Positions 5,515 through 10,512 of a DNA stretch of 10,512 bases are shown here, piece by piece. Below the pieces are notes generated by a model, which was not told the DNA's origin, searched no databases, and saw only the letters and a program-made list of their open reading frames with translations. This DNA is from JBHHYS01 sp046757645 (lineage in GTDB: Bacteria > Acidobacteriota > Terriglobia > Acidiferrales > 2-02-FULL-67-57): positions 1-10,512 of the forward strand of contig JBHHYS010000084.1 in assembly GCA_046757645.1 (NCBI GenBank), read 5' to 3'. How positions within the stretch are numbered: the first letter of the stretch is position 1; each line of letters starts with the position of its first letter. Position numbers and translations under genes: made by a program.

Positions 5515-7725
5515 ATGAAGCAACTGATTCAAAGCTATCGCAGCGGCGACTTGCAGGTCGAGGAGGTTCCCGTGCCGGCGCTGCGTCCCGCGGGCGTGCT
5601 GGTGCGCAACGCCTTCTCCCTGATCAGCCCCGGGACCGAGCGCGCCCAACGGGAGCTGGCCCGCGCCAGCCTGCTGGAAAAGGCCCGGCAGCGCCCCGAG
5701 CAGTGGCGCCAGGTGCTGCGCAGCGCCCGCCAGGAGGGCTGGCTGACTACTTACCGCAAGGTCATGGACCGGCTGGATGCGCCCCAGACCGTGGGTTACT
5801 GCTCGGCGGGCATTGTCCTGGAAGTCGGCCGGGAAGCGGGCGAGTTCAAAGTCGGCGACCGGGTGGCCTGCGCCGGGGAGGGTCATGGCGCGCACGCAGA
5901 GGTGGTCTTCGTCCCCAAAACCCTCTGCGCGCGGGTGCCGGACAACGTTCCCCTCGAGCACGCCGCCGTGGCTCCCCTGGGCGCAATCGCCCTGGAGAGC
6001 CTGCGCCAGGCCAACGTTACGCTGGGCGAACGCGTGGCTGTGATCGGCCTGGGTCTGGTGGGGTTACTGGTTGTGCAGTTGCTGGAGGCCGCGGGCTGCC
6101 ACGTGCTCGCCGCCGATCTCGACCCCGAGCGCGTTGGGCGGGCCCAGGAGCTGGGCGCGGGGGACGCCTGCGAAATGAACCTGCTGGAGGCGACGGCCCG
6201 CGACTTCACCGGCGGCCGCGGCGTGGATGCCGTGGTTCTGACCGCCACTACCCGGTCGGCTGAACCGGTGGAGCAGGCCGGGCGTATCGTCCGGGAGCGG
6301 GGCCGGGTGGTCGTCGTCGGCGCTTTCCCCATCGAGGTCCCCCGGAAGCTCTATTACGAAAAGGAGCTAACCCTATCGCTGTCGCGGGCGTTCGGCCCGG
6401 GCAGCTACGACCCGGAGTTCATCGAGCGCAGCCGGGACTACCCCTACAGTTACGTGCGCTGGACCGCCGGACGCCATCTGGAAGAATTTCTCCTGCAACT
6501 GGCGCGAAACCGGGTGCGGGTGGACTCGCTCCTCACCCACTCCTTTCCCATCGACCGCGCCCACGACGCCTACCGCTTGCTCGAAGACGCCGCGGCTCGC
6601 TCTCTGGGCATCCTCTTCGCCTACAATCTGGAAAAACCACTGGAACCTCCACCCCCGCGACCCGCACCGCCGGAGCCCGCCGCCCCTCCCGGGGCGCCTG
6701 CCCACACCTCCAAAATCGAAGAAGAGATTCGCCTGGGATTCATCGGGGCGGGCAAGTTTGCCCAAACCTATTTGCTCCCGCACTTCCGGCGGCCGAGGGT
6801 GCGGCTGCTGACGGTGGCTACTGCCACCGCTCCCAGCGCCCGCCACGTGGCCCGCAAGTTCGGATTTGCGGAAGCCAGTTGCGACGCGGAAGCCGTGGTG
6901 GCCGACCCGCGGACGACTTGCGTGGTCATCGCCACCCGCCACGACCTGCATCCCTCATTGGCCGCCACTGCCTTGGGGGCGGGCAAGTGTGTCTTCGTGG
7001 AAAAGCCGCTGGCCCTGGACGATGATGGGCTGCGGCAGGTGGTCACAGCAGCCGCCGCAGAGCGAGCCGGGCACCTGCTGGTGGGCTTCAACCGCCGCTT
7101 CTCTCCCTTTGCCCGGCGGGTGCGGAAATTCTTCGGCGCGCGCCAGGGGCCGCTGGTGATGACCTACCGGGTGAACGCCGCCGCCCTGCCCCCCCAGCAC
7201 TGGATTTATGATCCCGTGGAAGGCGGCGGACGCATTCGCAGTGAGATGTGCCACTTCATTGATCTCCTGCAGTACCTGGCCGGTGCGCCCCCCGTCCGGG
7301 TACACACGGCCGCGGCCCGCAACCTGGCCGGCCCGCTGGGCGCGGACGAGAACCTCCAGGTGACCGTGCAATTTGCAGACGGCTCCACCGGCACCATCAC
7401 CTACACCACCGTGGGAGATCCCGGAGTGGCCCGGGAGCGGGTGGAGGTGTTCGGGGAGCAGGCGGCGGCAGAAATCAATAACTTCCGCACCGCGCATCTG
7501 CATCGCCGCCACCGCACTCAGCGCCTCTGGCTGCTGCAGCAGGATATGGGCTATGAGGACGAGATAAAAGCTTTCTTGAGCGCGGCCGCCACCGGGCAGC
7601 CAATGCCCATTCCTCTGCGGGAAATCCTCGCCAGCTCGCTGGCCACGCTGCGCGTGGTGGAGTCACTGAACCAGCGCCAACCACTCGAGGTTAACCTGAG
7701 CGAGGTGGGCTGGAACGATGCCTGA
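5515..7725 (+). CDS. Bi-domain oxidoreductase: zinc-less MDR dehydrogenase fused to Gfo/Idh/MocA oxidoreductase, 736 aa
   Basis: Two NAD(P)-dependent dehydrogenase folds are joined. Residues 1-370 are an alcohol-dehydrogenase-like MDR domain with Rossmann motif G178-L-G180-LV-G183. The usual catalytic-zinc motif near the N-terminus (C-G-T-D) is replaced by SPGTE, and the GHE motif by GYCSAG, so this half probably lacks catalytic zinc. Residues 373-400 are a Pro/Ala-rich linker. Residues 405-736 are a Gfo/Idh/MocA domain with G411-A-G413-KF-A416 for nucleotide binding and the family hallmark E496-K-P498. I place the start at ATG 5515, since MKQLIQSYRSG is how relatives begin as I recall; a GTG at 5488 would add nine residues. 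Such fusions recur in extracellular-polysaccharide gene clusters, and the neighbours here fit that, but the substrate is unknown; a nucleotide sugar is my inference. It overlaps the next gene by 8 bases, so the two are cotranscribed. Confidence 0.88.
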   Translation: MKQLIQSYRSGDLQVEEVPVPALRPAGVLVRNAFSLISPGTERAQRELARASLLEKARQRPEQWRQVLRSARQEGWLTTYRKVMDRLDAPQTVGYCSAGIVLEVGREAGEFKVGDRVACAGEGHGAHAEVVFVPKTLCARVPDNVPLEHAAVAPLGAIALESLRQANVTLGERVAVIGLGLVGLLVVQLLEAAGCHVLAADLDPERVGRAQELGAGDACEMNLLEATARDFTGGRGVDAVVLTATTRSAEPVEQAGRIVRERGRVVVVGAFPIEVPRKLYYEKELTLSLSRAFGPGSYDPEFIERSRDYPYSYVRWTAGRHLEEFLLQLARNRVRVDSLLTHSFPIDRAHDAYRLLEDAAARSLGILFAYNLEKPLEPPPPRPAPPEPAAPPGAPAHTSKIEEEIRLGFIGAGKFAQTYLLPHFRRPRVRLLTVATATAPSARHVARKFGFAEASCDAEAVVADPRTTCVVIATRHDLHPSLAATALGAGKCVFVEKPLALDDDGLRQVVTAAAAERAGHLLVGFNRRFSPFARRVRKFFGARQGPLVMTYRVNAAALPPQHWIYDPVEGGGRIRSEMCHFIDLLQYLAGAPPVRVHTAAARNLAGPLGADENLQVTVQFADGSTGTITYTTVGDPGVARERVEVFGEQAAAEINNFRTAHLHRRHRTQRLWLLQQDMGYEDEIKAFLSAAATGQPMPIPLREILASSLATLRVVESLNQRQPLEVNLSEVGWNDA

Positions 7726-8794
7726 GCCGCTCGGCCCCCAGAGCAGCGACGCCGAGATTGCGGAAGCCTACCGCGGCCAAGTGGTCGTGGTCACCGGGGG
7801 TGCCGGCTGCATCGGGTCCAACCTCTGCCGGAGACTCCTCGCCGCCGACGCCGCCCGGGTGGTGGTGGTGGACGACCTTTCCGCCGCCGCCCGCTGGAAC
7901 CTCCCCGCCTCCGAGCGACTCACCTTTCTTCAAGGCAGCATCCTCGACCCCGACGTGTTGCCGCCGGCCTTCGCCTGGCAGCCCGCGTTCGTCTTCCACT
8001 TGGCGGCCTTCTTCGCCAATCAGAATTCAGTGGAACACCCCGAGCGCGACTTGCAGGTCAACGGGCTGGGGACCCTCAGAGTCTTGGAACAGGCGCGGGA
8101 CAGCGATGTGCGGCGCTTGGTGTACGCCTCCTCGGGCTGCTCCGTCTACGGATCGCAAGCGCCGTTGCCCCTGCGAGAGGATTTCGTTTCCCTGCACTTG
8201 GACACGCCCTACCAGATCACCAAGCTGCTGGGCGAGCTCTACGGCAACTTCTTTTACCACTACCATCAACTGCCCGTGGTGCGCGCCCGCCTCTTCAACG
8301 TCTACGGCCCGGGGGAAATCCCCGGCCGCTACCGCAACGTCATCCCCAACTTCTTCTATTGGGCGCTGCAGGGCCAGCCCCTGCCCATCACCGGCACGGG
8401 CGAGGAGACCCGGGACTTCACCTATGTGGGCGACATCGTCGCCGGTCTGCTGCGTTGCGGGGTGCTGCCCACGGCGGTGGGCGAAGCCATCAACCTGGCC
8501 TCGGGCGTGGAGACCAAGGTGAAAGTCCTCGCCGAGCAGGTGAACTCCTTAACGGGCAACGCCGCCGGGATTCGCCGGGTGGAGCGCCGCCGTTGGGATA
8601 AACTGGAGCGGCGTCGCGCCTCAATCGAAAAAGCCCGCGAACGCCTGGGCCACCAACCCCGCACCAACACCCCCTGCGGTTTGCGCCAGACGCTTGACTG
8701 GTTTCAGCACCACCACCGGGAGATTAGCCAGTCAGCGCGTTTCCAGGCATCGGCATTCCCACAGGAGGACGTTTTGACGCGGCGGGAGGATTGA
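7718..8794 (+). CDS. NAD-dependent nucleotide-sugar epimerase/dehydratase (extended SDR), 358 aa
   Basis: This is an extended short-chain dehydrogenase of the GalE/WbpP/UDP-glucuronate-decarboxylase type, acting on NDP-sugars in the cytosol through a transient keto intermediate. Visible motifs are T26-GGAGCIG33 (NAD binding), the acidic pair D52-D53 after the second strand (NAD preference), HLAAFFANQ (94-102), YASSGCSVYG (136-145), the catalytic Y165-QIT-K169, RLFNVYGPG (191-199) for substrate binding, and RDFTYVGDIV (232-241). By eye, the position equivalent to GalE Ser124 is a glycine (G140), as in other SSG-type members. The exact reaction (4-epimerisation, decarboxylation or dehydration) cannot be fixed. 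The ATG at 7718 lies inside the end of the upstream gene (8-base overlap) with GAGG 12 bases upstream, indicating coupling. A roughly 17-residue N-terminal extension precedes the Rossmann fold, so a later start is possible. The C-terminal ~20 residues look disordered. Confidence 0.9.
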   Translation: MPEPLGPQSSDAEIAEAYRGQVVVVTGGAGCIGSNLCRRLLAADAARVVVVDDLSAAARWNLPASERLTFLQGSILDPDVLPPAFAWQPAFVFHLAAFFANQNSVEHPERDLQVNGLGTLRVLEQARDSDVRRLVYASSGCSVYGSQAPLPLREDFVSLHLDTPYQITKLLGELYGNFFYHYHQLPVVRARLFNVYGPGEIPGRYRNVIPNFFYWALQGQPLPITGTGEETRDFTYVGDIVAGLLRCGVLPTAVGEAINLASGVETKVKVLAEQVNSLTGNAAGIRRVERRRWDKLERRRASIEKARERLGHQPRTNTPCGLRQTLDWFQHHHREISQSARFQASAFPQEDVLTRRED

Positions 8795-8819
8795 AGTAAA
8801 GCTCTACGTATCCTAATAT
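8791..8819 (+). promoter_or_regulatory. Possible promoter for the TPR gene
   Basis: TTGAAG (8791-8796, four of six) and TAATAT (8814-8819, four of six) are spaced by exactly 17 bases in an A/T-richer patch. The -35 overlaps the stop codon of the epimerase gene. A start near 8826 would leave a leader of about 60 bases that includes the hairpin at 8865-8880. Tentative. Confidence 0.35.
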
Positions 8820-8864
8820 CGCTGACGCCCCGATTGCCCAAGACCCACCGGCCAAGGTAGGGGC

Positions 8865-8880
8865 TAAGTCAAGAGACTTA
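8865..8880 (+). promoter_or_regulatory. Hairpin covering the ribosome-binding region of the TPR gene
   Basis: TAAGTC (8865-8870), loop AAGA, GACTTA (8875-8880) form a perfect 6 bp stem that ends 6 bases before the ATG at 8887. A flanking C-C mismatch is followed by two more G-C pairs. The only purine-rich element near the start (AAGAGA) lies in the loop and second arm, so folding could limit translation. As DNA it is also an operator-sized palindrome. Confidence 0.4.
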
Positions 8881-8886
8881 CCCACG

Positions 8887-10155
8887 ATGACGGCCAAGCG
8901 TTGGCTCAACGTTGCTGCACGGATTTTTTTGTCCCTCGGGTTGCTGTACTCCATCTACCTGGTGGCGACCCGGTCCATTGCCCAATGGTACTTCCGCCAG
9001 CCACCTCCAGAAGGAGTTCGCAAAGCGATTGAGTGGGATCCCGGCAACCCTATGTACTACGCCGCGCTTGCGCGTGTCCTCGAGCGCTCTCCGGAAGGGG
9101 CGGATCTCAACGAAGTCATTCGCCTTCATGAGAAAGCCACCCAGCTGAGCCCCCGGCGGGCGCGGTACTGGGCGGAACTCGGGGGCGCATACGAGCTGGC
9201 GGGGCAGCTCGAAGATGCCAGGCTTGCCTATGAGCGGGCACAGCAGCTATTTCCGAACTCCCCCAAGATCAATTGGCAGCTGGGGAATTTCTATATCCGC
9301 GAAGGAAAGATCCGGGAAGCCCTGCAGGCCTTCCAGAAGGTGTTGCTCGGAGACCCCGGATTGCGGCGTCAAGCCTTCGATCTCGCCTGGCGAGCCGGCG
9401 CGGATGCCGATCTCATCCTCGAGGAGATGATTCCACCACAGATGGATATCCTCTTTCAGTACCTCGAGTACCTAACCCAAAAGCAACGCATCGAGGAAGC
9501 CGAACAAACCTGGGCGCGCATCCTCGAGCACCAACTTCCCTTTGAACCAAGGGCGGCGTTCCCTTATCTGGATGGCTTGATCCGGAACCAACGGGTGGAT
9601 GGGCTAACGGCGGCTTGGGCGACGCTGGCCGAGCGCAACCCGACCCGAATCCGCCAGCGACGCTTTGACCCCAGCCTCATTTTCAACGGTGGCTTCGAAA
9701 GCGTGATCTTGAACGGCGGGCTCGGCTGGCGCGTAACCCCCATAGAGGGTGTGGTGGTGAGCGTTGACAGCTTGACCTTCTTCGATGGCACCCGCTCTCT
9801 CAAGTTTCGCTTCGACGGCCAGCATAACGTCAACTACCATCACGTCCTGCAATACGTCCCGGTCAAGCCCGATACCCATTACCGATTTATGGGTTACATG
9901 CGGGCCCAGGAAATCACCACCGCCAGTGGGCCGCGGTTTGAGGTCTACGATGCCTACGATCCGAAGAGTCTTTTCCTCTTGACGGAGAACCTGGTGGGGA
10001 GCTCGAGCTGGTCGCCGCAGCACCTTGAGTTCGAAACGGGGCGCGACACGCGTCTGCTGATCATCCGGGTGGCCCGGCCGCCGAGCCGCAAGTTCGACAA
10101 CCAGATCGCCGGCACCGTCTGGATCGACCGGCTTAGCTTAACCCCTGTCGAATAG
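8887..10155 (+). CDS. Membrane-anchored TPR protein with C-terminal carbohydrate-binding-like domain, 422 aa
   Basis: Residues 12-28 form one hydrophobic helix after a short basic N-terminus, predicting an inner-membrane anchor with the rest outside the cytoplasm. Residues 58-160 contain TPR units, two of them clear: YWAELGGAYELAGQLEDA (94-111, continuing to about 127) and INWQLGNFYIREGKIREA (128-145, continuing to about 161). Helical sequence continues to about 250. Residues 264-420 look like a jelly-roll or galactose-binding-like fold: FNGGFE at its start, the DGTRSLKFRFDG pattern, a HYRFMGYMRA strand, and the closing VWIDRLSL typical of CBM-like modules. No catalytic motif is seen. TPR proteins of this build occur beside polysaccharide assembly or exosortase loci, where they may act as scaffolds; that is inference. 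The start is the ATG at 8887; the ribosome binding site is weak. GC is lower and more variable than in the upstream enzymes. Confidence 0.82.
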   Translation: MTAKRWLNVAARIFLSLGLLYSIYLVATRSIAQWYFRQPPPEGVRKAIEWDPGNPMYYAALARVLERSPEGADLNEVIRLHEKATQLSPRRARYWAELGGAYELAGQLEDARLAYERAQQLFPNSPKINWQLGNFYIREGKIREALQAFQKVLLGDPGLRRQAFDLAWRAGADADLILEEMIPPQMDILFQYLEYLTQKQRIEEAEQTWARILEHQLPFEPRAAFPYLDGLIRNQRVDGLTAAWATLAERNPTRIRQRRFDPSLIFNGGFESVILNGGLGWRVTPIEGVVVSVDSLTFFDGTRSLKFRFDGQHNVNYHHVLQYVPVKPDTHYRFMGYMRAQEITTASGPRFEVYDAYDPKSLFLLTENLVGSSSWSPQHLEFETGRDTRLLIIRVARPPSRKFDNQIAGTVWIDRLSLTPVE

Positions 10156-10262
10156 CGCCAGTTTCGCCCTAAATACGCCCCGTCGGAGACACCGCGCGTT
10201 TGAGCTAACCCCCGTCTTTCAAACAGATTACTAATCTTCTGCGGAGGGTTCGTTTCGCAGCC
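10156..10262. other. Intergenic stretch with a 13-base palindrome
   Basis: AGATTA-C-TAATCT (10225-10237) is a perfect inverted repeat with a one-base centre, in a small A/T-rich patch, followed by GGAGGG (10243-10248). This could be an operator upstream of a gene further right, but no start codon at a usual distance follows the GGAGGG. No T-rich terminator is seen after the TPR stop. Confidence 0.35.
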
Positions 10263-10512
10263 TTGGGCCATCGAGACGGGTTCCCCCTTTGGGTTCTATC
10301 CGCAAGCCCTGGCGGCCAACCGATTGGGGTGTTGCAGGAGACGGGAAAAAGCCCAGTAAGTCGGGCCCTGGGGGAAGAGGGAGCTGCACAGTTGCGGTCA
10401 TTGCGAGAGCTCTTCCCTCTTCTGGCGGGAGAGGAAGCGCTGGAGGTATCTGGGTCCTTCCTTCGGGAGCGCACCCGGAAATCAGGGCCCCTAGGCACTC
10501 CTGTTCTCGTCC
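10263..10512 (+). CDS. Weak candidate partial coding region running off the right edge
   Basis: After the TAA at 10206-10208 this frame stays open to the window end. From the TTG at 10263 it encodes about 83 residues, including a helical, Glu/Leu-rich part (EEGAAQLRSLRELFPLLAGE). By rough hand count the second codon position is lowest in GC (about 48%, against about 69% and 61%), as expected for real coding in this frame and opposite to what the open minus-strand frame over the same bases would give. There is no good start: GGAGGG at 10243-10248 is 14 bases from the TTG, and a GTG at 10329 has no ribosome binding site. I recognise no family. It could be a fragment, a pseudogene or non-coding. 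Confidence 0.2.
   Translation, partial: MGHRDGFPLWVLSASPGGQPIGVLQETGKSPVSRALGEEGAAQLRSLRELFPLLAGEEALEVSGSFLRERTRKSGPLGTPVLV
10374..10422 (+). repeat. Inverted repeat with 9+3 bp stem near the right edge
   Basis: GAAGAGGGA (10374-10382) pairs with TCCCTCTTC (10414-10422). GCT (10383-10385) can also pair with AGC (10408-10410), leaving TCT as a bulge and a 22-base loop. No T tract follows, so it is not an intrinsic terminator. It may be a folded RNA or a binding site. Confidence 0.4.

Noticed and set aside
10205..10498. 97-codon minus-strand frame at the right edge
   Set aside because: By hand count its second codon position would be the GC-richest, opposite to real genes, and the sequence is Arg/Ser/Pro-rich without a recognisable domain.
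1..10512. CRISPR array, insertion sequence, tRNA/rRNA or toxin-antitoxin pair
   Set aside because: No regularly spaced repeats, transposase motifs, RNA gene signatures or small paired reading frames of that kind were seen on either strand.

Overview
The window is high-GC bacterial chromosomal DNA. Hand counts give about 70% GC in a sample of the methionine/folate gene, falling to about 47% in the sampled part of the gene at the left edge. A soil-type Acidobacteriota-like genome would fit: it has a small exported FecR-like protein, a fused alcohol-dehydrogenase-like/Gfo-Idh-MocA oxidoreductase, and a TPR protein with a carbohydrate-binding-like C-terminus. This is inference from gene content; no RNA gene or taxonomic marker is present.

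Left region (1-1555): the C-terminal part of a sensor histidine kinase enters from the left edge. It converges on a small exported or membrane hypothetical protein on the minus strand, and their stop codons overlap in the four bases CTAA. About 600 bases without a convincing gene follow. They hold a GC-rich hairpin and end in a near-consensus sigma-70 promoter.

Middle region (1556-5377): a FecR-like secreted protein appears to be a self-contained transcription unit, with TTGACA-N18-GATAAT upstream and an intrinsic terminator starting one base after its stop codon. Next is a two-gene unit: a fused homocysteine S-methyltransferase/methylenetetrahydrofolate reductase (YitJ type) and, 5 bases downstream, a non-hydrolysing UDP-GlcNAc 2-epimerase (WecB/MnaA).

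Right region (5378-10512): after a spacer with an imperfect inverted repeat and a possible promoter, a bi-domain oxidoreductase overlaps an extended-SDR nucleotide-sugar epimerase/dehydratase by 8 bases. A membrane-anchored TPR protein with a C-terminal jelly-roll-like domain follows behind its own possible promoter and a hairpin. The last ~350 bases hold a palindrome, a longer inverted repeat and a weak open frame running off the right edge.

Taken together, the 2-epimerase, bi-domain oxidoreductase, epimerase/dehydratase and TPR/carbohydrate-binding-like protein look like part of a surface or extracellular polysaccharide locus. The fused methionine/folate enzyme sits at its front as an unexpected neighbour. 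I did not find a mobile element, CRISPR array, defence cassette or clearly new system. The most interesting points are the two independent enzyme fusions with proline-rich linkers, the well-delimited FecR-like cassette, and the unexplained intergenic structures.
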